A stretch of 64,000 bases of DNA from Nonlabens sp. Ci31 (lineage in GTDB: Bacteria > Bacteroidota > Bacteroidia > Flavobacteriales > Flavobacteriaceae). The translations under genes and the position numbers were made by a program. Of this stretch, positions 1-8,561 are shown in pieces; position 1 is the stretch's first letter; each line of letters opens with the position of its first letter. The notes under the pieces are model-generated. The model did not search any database and was not told where the DNA came from. It saw only the letters and a list, made by a program, of their open reading frames with translations. The DNA lies in the NCBI RefSeq assembly GCF_012974865.1, contig NZ_CP043633.1, positions 2,787,501-2,851,500 of the forward strand, read 5' to 3'.

Positions 1-862
1 TGCCAGATGATGATACTTGTAAAGCATATTTAGCAAAAATAAAATGGCAGGATGGTTTTACATGTACAAAATGTGGTCACACTAAGGGCTGTGAAAAATC
101 TGGTTATAGATATCACTGTTACAGTTGCAATCACGTTGAAAGCGCCACTGCAAACACCTTGTTTCATAAGGTTAAATTTGGTTTGCAAAAGGCATTCTGC
201 GTTGTGTTTGAAATGAGTACTAGTACCAAGAGTGTTTCCAGTGTTCAAATGGGAAAGCGATTTGATATCCGTCAAGGTACCGCTTGGTATTTCATGCAGA
301 AAGTTAGAAAGTCAATGAAAAGCAGTCAAAAATATCCTCTAACCGAAATAGTTCATGTAGATGAATTTACCGTAGGGGGAAAAGAACAAGGCAAGCAAGG
401 TAGAAGTTACGATTCAAAAAAGAAAAAAGCAGTGATAGCGGTAGAACTGAGCGCCGAACATAAAATCAAAAGAGTTTATGTGAAGTCTATAGATGATTAC
501 TCAGCTAAATCACTAACTCCAATATTTGAAGAACATATAGATCCCTCTGCAAAAATAGTTACCGATAAATGGAGAGGTTATGCTCCACTTAAAAAGAATT
601 ATGATATAGAGCAGAAACTAAGTAATAACGGAAGTAATTTTAAAGAACTACATGTTGTAATTATGCAGTTAAAATCTTGGTTGAGAGCAATACCTACACA
701 TGTTAGTAAATGGCATGTGCAAAGCTACTTTGACGAATTCTGTTTTAGAATTAATCGATCTCAATCCAAACAGAGCATATTCCATAAAACAATAGAAAGA
801 ATGGTAATAGCTAAACCAATTTATCATAAAGATATAAAACAGATGCTAAGTGTGTAACTCAA
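1..862 (+). mobile_element. IS1595-family insertion sequence, left part outside window
   Basis: The element holds one transposase gene and appears to end a few bases past its stop codon, because the oppositely oriented gene at 859-2085 stops exactly there with its usual C-terminus missing. The left end lies before the window. The right terminus is placed by the gene disruption, not by a mapped inverted repeat, so it may be off by several bases. Confidence 0.7.
3..857 (+). CDS. IS1595-family (ISXO2-like) transposase, 5' partial
   Basis: The frame is open from the first bases of the window, so the start is outside and an ATG at 159 is only internal. The N-terminal part carries a zinc ribbon, with CTKCG around residue 22 of the visible part and CYSCN about 15 residues later. 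The ISXO2-like DDE core follows: HVDEF with the first acidic residue, VTDKWRGY with the second, and a C-terminal stretch ending in DEFCFRINR that is typical of the family. It would catalyse cut-and-paste or replicative movement of its own element. The catalytic core shows no internal stop, so the copy may be active if its 5' end is whole. The family assignment is from recognised motifs. Confidence 0.85.
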   Translation, partial: PDDDTCKAYLAKIKWQDGFTCTKCGHTKGCEKSGYRYHCYSCNHVESATANTLFHKVKFGLQKAFCVVFEMSTSTKSVSSVQMGKRFDIRQGTAWYFMQKVRKSMKSSQKYPLTEIVHVDEFTVGGKEQGKQGRSYDSKKKKAVIAVELSAEHKIKRVYVKSIDDYSAKSLTPIFEEHIDPSAKIVTDKWRGYAPLKKNYDIEQKLSNNGSNFKELHVVIMQLKSWLRAIPTHVSKWHVQSYFDEFCFRINRSQSKQSIFHKTIERMVIAKPIYHKDIKQMLSV

Positions 863-2085
863 AAAACTTTTATAGGATGCTCTTCGTCTACATAAATGTT
901 TCTAGATAAAACTGGATCCACTTTGATATAAGCCTCACCATTTACCAGCTGTCCTGTTCCAAAATCTTCAAATAAAATTTCTGGAGTCTCTGTAGCAAAT
1001 AGTATTCTATTATTATCCTCTACATCTTTAACCATAGTGGATACAGAACCACTTCCCAATATTTTGTAGGAAGTGCCGCCAGTACTAGCGCCCACGAATG
1101 CAAAACTTGGAGTTGCATTTGCACCGTTACCGTTACTGATATTGGCATCAAAATAACCTCCGTAAGTTATATCTGATGAAGGCATAGAACCTACAGTACG
1201 CGCGAAATCCTTACCTGCGATTCTTGCAAATGGGCCAGTTGAAGTATTAATATTATCATCTTGATCGTATTCAAAAGATCCAGCATAATAATCTACAGTA
1301 CTTTTACCAACGCCTCTTGCATGTAATCCTGTTGTTCCTTGTGCTGACACACCAACTGATTCCCCACGTAATTCGGTAAAAGCTGTTCTACCTGCAACCC
1401 CTAGAACACCAGTTACAGTACTCGTACTATTTGCTGCCAAATTTGTACTGATACCAATGACACCTCTACCACCATTTGCGTCAAAATTTCCTCCGTCCAA
1501 CACATAAGTCGTTCCAGAGATATTAGTAGCTCTTATGGTTACAGGAGAACTTTGACCAGCCGCATAAAGGCCTATTTGTGTTCCAGTAGGGTAGACGCTC
1601 GTCAACGTGTTAGTTAACGTGGTATTATTATTACCAATAATTAAAGAACCGTCATTTTTAATGGTTGCTCTTCTAAGGTCATTGGTCTTAAATTGGATAT
1701 CCAGATTATCTGATGTACCAAGGTAATTTGTGCCAGGAGTGGTGCCAGCATTTCCTGACAGCGACCAAAATTTAGTATTCTCAGTTGCTGGTTCAAGAGA
1801 AATCCACAAACTTCCATTCCAATAATAAAAACCTGGATTTACTGTGTTGACTCCTGTTCCAGCAGTTGCCGTATTATATACCATAACACCAGTTGCAATT
1901 GGGGATGGGGCAATAGGAGCTTCTAGGTTTTTTGCTTGTAAAGGCACTCTAGGGATTAACAATCCTTTGGAATCGCTTTCTATTTGTAAAGCAACACCAT
2001 TTTGAAAGGTAGCAGTTCCTATACCAACTTGACTAAAAGCCATAGCATTGATTATGAAAATCAGTAATAGAATTATTTTTTTCAT
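859..2085 (-). CDS. Secreted flavobacterial surface protein, C-terminus cut off by IS1595
   Basis: The 408-residue product starts with a signal peptide (MKKIILLLIFIINAMAFSQ) followed by VGIGT...LQIESDSKGLLIPRVPL, the opening typical of a large family of secreted Bacteroidota proteins of unknown role, often surface or tail-fibre-like. The middle is Gly/Thr/Ser-rich with no catalytic motif visible. The C-terminal ILFEDFGTGQL...DEEHPIKVF normally leads into a segment of about 60-70 residues that begins IQLEGDCNGVYV in relatives as I remember them; here a stop follows at once and the IS1595 transposase gene ends 1 bp away. I infer 3' truncation by the insertion. Function of the remnant is unknown. 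Confidence 0.75.
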   Translation of the reverse strand: MKKIILLLIFIINAMAFSQVGIGTATFQNGVALQIESDSKGLLIPRVPLQAKNLEAPIAPSPIATGVMVYNTATAGTGVNTVNPGFYYWNGSLWISLEPATENTKFWSLSGNAGTTPGTNYLGTSDNLDIQFKTNDLRRATIKNDGSLIIGNNNTTLTNTLTSVYPTGTQIGLYAAGQSSPVTIRATNISGTTYVLDGGNFDANGGRGVIGISTNLAANSTSTVTGVLGVAGRTAFTELRGESVGVSAQGTTGLHARGVGKSTVDYYAGSFEYDQDDNINTSTGPFARIAGKDFARTVGSMPSSDITYGGYFDANISNGNGANATPSFAFVGASTGGTSYKILGSGSVSTMVKDVEDNNRILFATETPEILFEDFGTGQLVNGEAYIKVDPVLSRNIYVDEEHPIKVF

Positions 2086-2286
2086 TTTTAAACTTTGTCC
2101 AACTTACGTATTATTAAGCCTCTTGGTTTTTAATAGTGTGGACATTATTTAAACTTTAACTAATAACGTTAAACAAGTGCAAAAGAATTAGATTTAATAA
2201 TGGGTGACTATTCATCTTGTTTTAAATAGATAGTCGCCTTAAACTACATTCAGTAGAAGAGCCGTGGTCATTAAGTTTTATGCTTC

Positions 2287-2792
2287 TCAGGTGGATACAT
2301 CTACTCTTTTTATAAAGCGCCAGTATCCATCAATTCTTTTAAAAAACGATTGTACATTGATGCCGTTTTCTACACCTGACCATACAAAAACACGTTCATC
2401 CGTATCTTGTAACTGCATTTTATAGTTGTCATAGATCTTAGGAATGGATGTTTGGTCCAAATAGTAGAAATCATGATGCCATTGGTCTTTTGTAATGTAT
2501 GTGGTGTCCCTTTCATTACTGGGATATCCATCTTTAAAAGAGACGGATCGAAGTGGAAATTTTATTCTGGATAGTTGAAAATCTGGATTTATCATAAATT
2601 GGTAAAAGAAGTCGTCAAAATCTTCTTGTTCTACCTCCATCTCAAGGCTGGTCAAAATGCTGTCTTTTAGAGGAGGTGGAAGGCTTTTAGTTTTTTCAGT
2701 AATATCTTCAACAAATAAGTGGGTGCTACAGGACCAGTATCCGACTCCAAATCCAATTAGTAGTGTTCCTATCAGAAGGAGTTTTTTTTCAT
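2287..2792 (-). pseudogene. DUF4348-like lipoprotein with frameshifted start
   Basis: An open frame (2287 to at least 2655, with a TTG as first standard start) encodes a domain resembling DUF4348 (DFDDFFYQFM, FQLSRIKFPL, WRFIKRV near the end). The same frame stays open upstream and encodes a hydrophobic stretch ending in GYWSCS, a lipoprotein-like signal, but it has no start codon. An ATG at 2790-2792 followed by eight A residues sits one base out of frame; nine A would give a normal lipoprotein signal MKKKLLLIGTLLIGFGVGYW. So the gene is either broken, switched off by slippage in the A tract, or affected by a sequence error. The family name is from memory of sequence feel and only moderately sure. 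Confidence 0.55.
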
Positions 2793-2898
2793 AAGCTTGA
2801 GTTTAATGCTATAAAATCTATTTTTTTGTTTCCAAACCAAATATAGCACTTAGCCTCAAAATCAAACAGCAGGAGTTTTTTATGAGTAGGTATAAAAA

Positions 2899-2944
2899 GA
2901 AACCCTCCAAGAGAGTATTCTCTGGAGGGTTTGCTGTTTTTTTA
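2899..2944. terminator. Bidirectional rho-independent terminator
   Basis: Stem AAACCCTCCA/TGGAGGGTTT with a short loop, T-rich on both sides. On the minus strand it lies just downstream of the CHRD lipoprotein gene and would end its transcript. Confidence 0.7.
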
Positions 2945-2948
2945 AATA

Positions 2949-2978
2949 AGCAAGCCCAACATATTTGTTGGGTTTGCT
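2949..2978. terminator. Second hairpin in tandem with the terminator
   Basis: Arms AGCAAGCCCAACA and TGTTGGGTTTGCT pair over 12-13 bases. On the minus strand it comes directly after the CHRD gene stop and before the terminator at 2899-2944; no clear T run of its own. Confidence 0.5.
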
Positions 2979-3003
2979 CGTATAAATAGTTGGAAATAAA
3001 AGT

Positions 3004-3819
3004 TTAGTTGATACCTATATCTCCCTGAGCTACTATAGTGCCTAGGTCCATACTACTTAAATGCACATTGATATAAGCGTCTACAACTAATACATCATTG
3101 TAATTAAATGGACTGTTGTCATTTAATGCAGCAACATTTGTACTACTGATACCTGTATCACCGTTCACTGGGTTAAAGGTAAATAAGATTCCACCCGGTG
3201 CATTAGCAACGCTTCCTGCGTGTATGTGAGCAGGGTGTGAACCTCCTGCAGGTGTGTTAGCAATATTTAATACAGCAAGAGCTTCTCCATTAGAACGTTG
3301 ACTAAAAGTAGCAGTTCCACTTATAGTAGGATCAGCAACGTCATTTAATACGAATAATATGGACGCTCCAGTTAGTTCATTTTGTCCTATATCTCCTTGT
3401 GCCACTAGAGTACCTAAATCGCCAGAGCTTAAATGAACATTGATATAACCATCAAAGAAAAGCATATCGTTGAATGAGACACTAGTATTGTCATTTAATT
3501 CTGAAAACGTAGTCGTACTAAATCCAGTATCACCATTTACAGTACCTAAAGTAACAGCGATTCCACCACTTTCTACAGCAGTATTAAAATGGATGTGCGC
3601 AGGATGCATACCGCCTGCTGGAGTTCCATCTAATTGTAACTCTACTGTAGTAGAATTGTCCTTATTTTGAATAAATGTAGCGGTTCCAGATATAGAAGGA
3701 TCAGCAACAGATCTTAATTCATATATTTTTCTCTGTCCACTAAAAAAGTCATCATCGCTACAAGATACCAACAGTGTTAAACCCATAAATAGGAATAACA
3801 ATTTTTTTAAATTTTTCAT
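3004..3819 (-). CDS. Lipoprotein with two tandem CHRD domains
   Basis: The 271-residue product has a lipoprotein signal (MKNLKKLLFLFMGLTLLVSC, lipobox Cys20 followed by SDDD). Two repeats follow, about residues 33-145 and 150-270. Each has the CHRD pattern: DPSISGTATF, TPAGG.HPAHIHF, GDTG.S, YINVHLSS.DLGT.VAQGDIG. CHRD domains were first named in chordin; the bacterial ones are extracytoplasmic with no known catalysis. It is followed by two hairpins at 2899-2978 and looks monocistronic. The two copies are clearly diverged, so the duplication is old. Likely anchored at the outer membrane; the SDDD after the Cys is typical of exported flavobacterial lipoproteins. Confidence 0.85.
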   Translation of the reverse strand: MKNLKKLLFLFMGLTLLVSCSDDDFFSGQRKIYELRSVADPSISGTATFIQNKDNSTTVELQLDGTPAGGMHPAHIHFNTAVESGGIAVTLGTVNGDTGFSTTTFSELNDNTSVSFNDMLFFDGYINVHLSSGDLGTLVAQGDIGQNELTGASILFVLNDVADPTISGTATFSQRSNGEALAVLNIANTPAGGSHPAHIHAGSVANAPGGILFTFNPVNGDTGISSTNVAALNDNSPFNYNDVLVVDAYINVHLSSMDLGTIVAQGDIGIN

Positions 3820-4129
3820 ATTTTTTTAATTTATTTTGTTCAACGAATTTAAAAAAATATTAAACAAAATATATTTTTCTATAACTAAAACTATGTTAAT
3901 TCCATTTATGGTACTCCTAAACTAATTGTGGGATATCTGTTTTTAAGATAAAGTATGTTGGTTTAATTACTACAAAAGAGAGAGCTGACTGAAATCATAA
4001 ATCGAATAAGGAAATTCAATTTAATTACATAGTGTCTGGTATAAGTTTTGGTCATTGCTATAACTCTTTTCAAGCCGAATAATATAAAATGCCATGGGAA
4101 CTTTTAAGCTCATAATAAAAATCAAAGCC
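3820..4129. other. Intergenic gap, nothing recognised
   Basis: AT-rich stretch between the CHRD gene start and the stop of the membrane protein gene. It should contain the CHRD promoter near 3820-3900, but I cannot pick a convincing -7 box. No open frame or repeat seen. Confidence 0.4.
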
Positions 4130-4507
4130 CTACCAGCGGGAAATCAACTCTAATACATCTAGGGCAGGAGAAGCAGCCAGACAGTCTTTGCAGTTTTGGT
4201 AAGTTAACAAACAGTCCATTAAATCTGTAAACATATGGAAAAGGAGTCCAATTCCTAGAATGCGAAAGGGCTTGCGTAGAAACAACAGACCCACATAAAA
4301 AACCATGGCATAGTAAGAATGTAATGGGTGAAAATTAATACTGCAACGGTCCGCATCAAAAATAGGAGAGGCGAGAAGATGGTCTAGATCTACCAGCATT
4401 GTAAGAAGTAAAATTAGATAAGCTTTCTTCCATTCTTTATTAAAAAACATCCAAGCGATGCCCAATGGGAAAACTAGGTGTAAAAAATAATGGAGAAGTG
4501 TTTGCAT
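4130..4507 (-). CDS. DUF6122-like small integral membrane protein
   Basis: Starting from the ATG at 4507, the product is 125 residues (MQTLLHYFLHLVFPLGIAW...); an 11-residue longer frame would need a TTG at 4540 and adds nothing membrane-like. Three to four hydrophobic helices are visible, with a conserved-looking MLVDLDHLLASPIFDADRCSINFHPLHSYYA core and a final FHMFTDLMDCLLTYQ. The HH/D-rich loops recall small metal-dependent membrane hydrolases (YdjM/LexA-regulated type), but this is only resemblance. I recognise it as the DUF6122 type; no function is known to me. No operon partner is adjacent. Confidence 0.7.
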   Translation of the reverse strand: MQTLLHYFLHLVFPLGIAWMFFNKEWKKAYLILLLTMLVDLDHLLASPIFDADRCSINFHPLHSYYAMVFYVGLLFLRKPFRILGIGLLFHMFTDLMDCLLTYQNCKDCLAASPALDVLELISRW

Positions 4508-4854
4508 ACAGTTGTTAGGACCAGTTTTTATATTGAGCAAAATTACTGTTATTCTCTTTGAATAGCGGCTTTGTCATTCAAGCTAATGTAAACTTATTTT
4601 TACTTAGCCATTTATAATCCACTATAACATGAGTGTGGATTATTCGGATTTATCTTTGACACCATTATCCCACTTGACGCTGAATCTCTATTCAGTTGTT
4701 TATCAAAACTTTTTTAAGAATAAACATCTATTTTTTAGCCATACCTTTTTTAAAGGGGGCAGCTTTTTAATTAATTACTAATGGAAGCCTTGTAACTAAC
4801 ATTATGTTATGAACGCTTTTGCGAAAGCGTATTTTTAAATTTGTATTAATCTTA
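4508..4854. other. Intergenic gap with a perfect hairpin and one palindrome copy
   Basis: Contains a 9-bp perfect stem (ATAATCCAC/GTGGATTAT, 4614-4643) without a T run and a copy of the dispersed palindrome at 4813-4830. No gene seen. Confidence 0.45.
4813..4830. repeat. Dispersed palindrome copy (intergenic)
   Basis: ACGCTTTTGCGAAAGCGT, one central mismatch to the 16-bp palindrome CGCTTTCGCGAAAGCG found elsewhere in the window. Confidence 0.8.
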
Positions 4855-6018
4855 CTATTCAATGAGCGTTTTTATTGCTTTATAAATACGATCCCTTTTA
4901 GATTTGTTTTTTACTTGTATTTCAAAATCATAAGTATAATGACTTTCTTCTTTTCCAGCAAAACCAGCAACGATATAGAAGTTATCATCATCACTTTCTA
5001 AGAAAATCGTATCATCTTCTATATATAAATCGTCAACTTTATCTAATGGAACTGTAGCCTTAATGCTAGCTGTACCATTATTAACTCCATTTTCAATGTA
5101 ATCGTATATCTTGGCAGTCATGTTTATTTTATACCGTCCAGTACTCGTTTCATTTAAATATATGCTGCTGGTAGAAGTGCCTGGAATGACCATGTAGTTG
5201 GTAAGTGAATTGAAGGTTGATGCAGCAGTTTTTGTTGATGTTGTGTTATCAACTTCAATTACTTCAACAATTTCTTCATCTTCGTAGATTTCTAAGTTTG
5301 AAATCACTGTTTCTTCGATTTCGAGTTCATCTTCAACAACCTCAATAATGTCAGGGGCTGGTGGTGGAGGAGGTGGAGGAGGTGCTATTTCCATTCCTTC
5401 ATCTAGAATAATTCTTAAATTATTTTTCCCACCTACTTCATCAAATGCTTTAGTAAGCTGGAGTAATGTGTTTTTTAATCGATTAGGATTGGCATCTAAG
5501 CCGTAAGCAATGGAAAAAATTAATTTATCGGGTGAATCGCTTAATGTTCCAATTTTCCCGTAGTTTTTGATATTCCTTGCCGTAATACTTTTAAGACTAT
5601 CCAATGGATCATATAGATTATCAAAATAGGTGTACACTTTATCCTCATAAACCTGAATCACATTTTTAAGTTTGATTACAGGAGCTTTTGCTTTTTCATC
5701 ACACCTGGATATGAAATAAATTTTTCTTATTTCTTCATCACCTCCCAAGGTTATTTTGGGAATTCTGTCTGTACAACCTATTTGATGTACTCGATCTAAC
5801 AACTCTTCATAGGTTTTATAGTCATCGAGATTAAGATCAACACTTATGCTGTCTCTTTCATTAAATAACAGCCCATAGTGTTTGATCTCTTTCTCTATTA
5901 CATTTGTATTCCCGGTAGTTTTTTGATCGAAATCACCGGCGTTTGGATTATTTTGTTTGCAACTAAACGCAGCAAATAAAACTAAAAAGATTAAAATAAT
6001 CTTGAGAGTAAATTTCAT
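4855..6018 (-). CDS. Lipoprotein with polyproline tract and acidic segment, unknown function
   Basis: The start is set at the ATG at 6018, giving MKFTLKIILIFLVLFAAFSC, a clear lipoprotein signal; the frame extends 23 residues further upstream but that part is not signal-like. The 387-residue product has an N-terminal domain (about residues 20-210) of no family I know, then a run of eight prolines (about 214-222), then a Glu/Asp-rich segment (EVVEDELEIEETVIS, then EDEEIVEVIEV), and a C-terminal part rich in beta-type sequence. The Pro-run and acidic spacer recall the periplasm-spanning linkers of TonB/BlpC-like proteins, but no TonB C-terminal motif is present. It could span periplasm. Not assigned. 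Confidence 0.7.
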   Translation of the reverse strand: MKFTLKIILIFLVLFAAFSCKQNNPNAGDFDQKTTGNTNVIEKEIKHYGLLFNERDSISVDLNLDDYKTYEELLDRVHQIGCTDRIPKITLGGDEEIRKIYFISRCDEKAKAPVIKLKNVIQVYEDKVYTYFDNLYDPLDSLKSITARNIKNYGKIGTLSDSPDKLIFSIAYGLDANPNRLKNTLLQLTKAFDEVGGKNNLRIILDEGMEIAPPPPPPPPAPDIIEVVEDELEIEETVISNLEIYEDEEIVEVIEVDNTTSTKTAASTFNSLTNYMVIPGTSTSSIYLNETSTGRYKINMTAKIYDYIENGVNNGTASIKATVPLDKVDDLYIEDDTIFLESDDDNFYIVAGFAGKEESHYTYDFEIQVKNKSKRDRIYKAIKTLIE

Positions 6019-6220
6019 AATTGATTTTGTTTTAATAAAAAGAAGGGAAATGAAAAGTGCATAATTTTGGTAACTATACATTTTCATGCTTCTAATTTTA
6101 AAGATATAGTTTTAATATGATCTTCAAAATACCTCATATAGGGTATATTTTGCTGATCAAAAAAAATGTGTTTTTTAGAATTACAATATCTTAATTATAG
6201 CAAACTAAATATTATAATAA

Positions 6221-6718
6221 ATGAAACAAGCAATCATACTAACATGTCTATTAGTTTCTCAACCTTTATAGGGACAAGAAATTATTCCTAGATACGATGA
6301 GGTTGAAAACCCACTTATATATGATGGGTGTCAAAATATAGATGAAAATTTTACTGCTAATAAATGCTTTAAGAAATCTATAGATAAACATATTTTTGAG
6401 AATTTTGACAGTTCTATTCTTAAGTAATTAAATTTATCCACAGGCAAAATAAGAATCAAGTTTCAATTCGGATTAGAAGAAGATGGTTATTTCAATTTTG
6501 TTTACCGGCGTGTTAGGGATAGAAGTCATACTTATCCGATTTTAAATAAAGAACTAATTAGAATATCTAATTCAATTCCAAAAATCCATAAGAACGCTAC
6601 CGAGAACTATGGTGCTTTTTTGAAAGTTTCTTTTTCCATTTGGTTATATAGTCAAACATATAACTTCATGCTTCTCGAGAACATTCCCTATAGAGCATTT
6701 TTTTTATTAATAAATTAA
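6221..6718 (+). pseudogene. TonB C-terminal-like secreted protein, two in-frame stops
   Basis: Reading from ATG 6221 gives a signal peptide (MKQAIILTCLLVSQPL), then TAG at 6269, then a domain read through without frameshift, a TAA at 6425, and continued homology to about residue 145. The pattern YDGCQN...ANKCFKKSIDKHIFENF...GKIRIKFQFG...IPKIHK...GAFLKVSFSIWL matches the GC..KCF..I..HI..NF and SIPI pattern of TonB-family C-terminal domains in flavobacteria. Both stops lie in one continuous frame, so it is a decayed gene. From about 6650 on, the frame runs into sequence that is repeated at 9421, next to dnaK. Confidence 0.65.
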
Positions 6719-7005
6719 AGGACTGAAAATCAATTATTTATTAAATAGTAGACATCCTCACAGTTTTTGAGCCATGCCGTTAGGCACAAAGGTGAGCAAA
6801 AGCAAAAAAACAATAAAAAAAGCCCAGAACTATTTGGTTCAGGGCTTTTATAATTTATCGCTAAGAGCTACCAATGCTGTTAACTTAATTGGCATAAGTG
6901 ATTATTTCACTTCTTCAAAGTCCACATCTTCTACATCACTTGTAGCATCTGAGTCGCTAAAAGCCTAAGCTCTAGCGTATGGACCAGGTTGTGAACCTTA
7001 AGCAG
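6650..7005. repeat. Decayed duplicate of the dnaK 3' region (copy 1)
   Basis: In the same order and orientation as 9421-9870 it shows: TCAAACATATAACTTCATGC (6652), AATCAATTATTT (6728), ATGCCGTTAGGCAC (6775), the AAAGCCC...GGGCTTT hairpin (6818-6849) and the dnaK-stop region GGCATAAGTGATTATTTCAC (6890). The spacer lengths differ by indels. Confidence 0.8.
6898..7005 (-). pseudogene. Relic of the dnaK C-terminus
   Basis: Minus-strand sequence matches the last 35 or so codons of the intact dnaK at 9778-9870, including the acidic EEVK tail region (stop-proximal TTATTTCACTTCTTC, then GACCAGGTTGTGAACCT), with substitutions and gaps that break the frame. It has no function as a chaperone gene and records an old local duplication. 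Confidence 0.7.
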
Positions 7006-7103
7006 CATTAATTCACTAAAAGAAGTAATGGTCAAAGAAACTAGTTATGAGTTACAATAGAAGTGGTAAGTATTGGTTCGTATAAACACCATATAGGATC
7101 GAG

Positions 7104-7607
7104 TTAATCTTCATCTTCTCTAACTTTAAAAGAACCTGATATATTGACAGTTTCAGGATTACTAAATGAAGTTTCTTTTAAGGTCGCTGTAAAAGTACCC
7201 TCAATATAAGTATTATTTCTTGTGATTGTTATCGAGCTTTGGCACGTATCATCGTCATCATCATAAGTTGTTAAATCATTATTAGGTCCACTAAATATGC
7301 CTAAACGAACTGAATATATTCCTCTTTCATTTTCAGCGCAAGTAATTGTTCCCGTGCTAGTAAGTTCATCTGATACTATGGTTACAGAGTAATCATCTGG
7401 ATATAGTCCGCCAGACACAAAAATACTGTTATCTCCAGCAAGGTCAATAGCGTTTTGATACGTTAAATCAATAGGAACCCCATCGACATTGATATTAAAA
7501 AATTCGTTTTCTTGTGGAGCAGAATCATCTTCACTACAAGAAGTAGTAGCTATGATTAAAATACTTAAAGCCAGTAAGATAAAACTGTTTTTAAATGTTG
7601 ATTTCAT
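7104..7607 (-). CDS. Lipoprotein, unknown function
   Basis: The 167-residue product opens with MKSTFKNSFILLALSILIIA and the lipobox TTSC at Cys24, followed by SEDDSAP, the surface-export type of spacer. The rest is a beta-rich domain with an Asp cluster (TYDDDDDTCQSS, about residues 115-127) that may bind calcium, and a C-terminal VNISGSFKVRED that resembles the end of lipocalin-like or calycin-like flavobacterial lipoproteins. No family is firmly recognised. It lies in a run of similar short lipoprotein genes (7104-8340), each with its own gap, and is not obviously in an operon. Confidence 0.75.
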   Translation of the reverse strand: MKSTFKNSFILLALSILIIATTSCSEDDSAPQENEFFNINVDGVPIDLTYQNAIDLAGDNSIFVSGGLYPDDYSVTIVSDELTSTGTITCAENERGIYSVRLGIFSGPNNDLTTYDDDDDTCQSSITITRNNTYIEGTFTATLKETSFSNPETVNISGSFKVREDED

Positions 7608-7730
7608 GTTCAGTTAGTTTAAGATTACTATTATAATTTTTATTTTTTTTGAAGAATGTAGATAGTGTTCCAATCATCCAATTAGTTGTAAAAGGTGTTG
7701 GTAAAGCGTAAATCAATTTTAATGAAAGCT

Positions 7731-7770
7731 ATCCCTTTCTTCACAGCTATTAATAGCTATTGAAAGGGAT
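7731..7770. terminator. Hairpin downstream of the 7861-8340 gene
   Basis: Perfect 9-bp arms ATCCCTTTC/GAAAGGGAT about 90 bp past the stop on the minus strand. The T run is weak, so terminator function is tentative. Confidence 0.4.
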
Positions 7771-7860
7771 GCTATTAAAATTACAGTCCTATATTTTGAA
7801 ATGTCTTATGTTTTTTCAGTTAGGTTCATTCTGTAGAGGCCTATAAGTAGGAATCCTTAA

Positions 7861-8340
7861 TTACTGCTGGCTATGTGTCCATACTGTAGATTGACCACTA
7901 GAAAGTGTTCCTGTACGTGTAGAAAGCAACTCGCTATTATTTAGGACTCTAAGAGTAAAACTGGCTGAAGAGTTCCCGCCATTGCAACTCCCGTAATATT
8001 CCACCCAATATTCATAGTCCCCAGTTGGAGCAGTACCGTTTTCCCAAAATATATTTTCATTGGCCCCTTGAGGACAACTCCCACACTGACAATCAACATC
8101 AAGAGAACCTCCGTCTGCATTGGAGTTAATAAAGGAGATAACGGTACCGCTAGGGGTTCTTACATACAAATCTAAATCTACGTTGTCTGAATTTGTAAAT
8201 TGTAAATTAAAACGAGGGTTACCAGAGCTTCCTACTAGTTGACCATTTCCCTCGACAGCATCATCTTCACTGCAAGAGATGGTAAAAAGACTAATTGCGA
8301 TGGTACAAACGAATAAAATAAGTTTAAAAGAATTTTTCAT
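7861..8340 (-). CDS. Lipoprotein with DUF2135/YfaP-like domain
   Basis: The 159-residue product has a lipoprotein signal ending SCSEDDA (Cys23). The mature part reads DNVDLDLYVRTPSGTVISF.N, GGSLDVDCQCGSCP, ENIFW, PTGDYEYWVEYYGSC, SASFTLRVL. This is the pattern of DUF2135/YfaP-like beta-sandwich domains (DLDLxVxxPxG...GxLDVD...GxYxVxVxYY). Such domains are extracytoplasmic and of unknown ligand. The four closely placed cysteines (DCQCGSC and YGSC) may form disulfides. The N-terminal signal resembles the gene at 7104-7607, but the mature domains differ. Confidence 0.75.
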   Translation of the reverse strand: MKNSFKLILFVCTIAISLFTISCSEDDAVEGNGQLVGSSGNPRFNLQFTNSDNVDLDLYVRTPSGTVISFINSNADGGSLDVDCQCGSCPQGANENIFWENGTAPTGDYEYWVEYYGSCNGGNSSASFTLRVLNNSELLSTRTGTLSSGQSTVWTHSQQ

Positions 8341-8561
8341 GATAATTGATTTAAGATTGTTTTGTTAACTGTTATATAAGGACTAGACAGACTATATTAG
8401 AATAACATCTAAGATCCCTTTGTTACTGAAATAATTACTACAGGCTTTTTTATTATCCTTTGATGAAAAAATAATGTTCGACATAGTTCTGTCTTACTGG
8501 CTATGCTATTATTAGTTTATCGTAGTTCTTATATTACTTTTATAAGTATTCCGATATAGTA

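Noticed and set aside
4819-5001. 60-codon plus-strand frame at the lipoprotein 3' end
   Set aside because: Antisense to the gene at 4855-6018 and begins inside the palindrome repeat.
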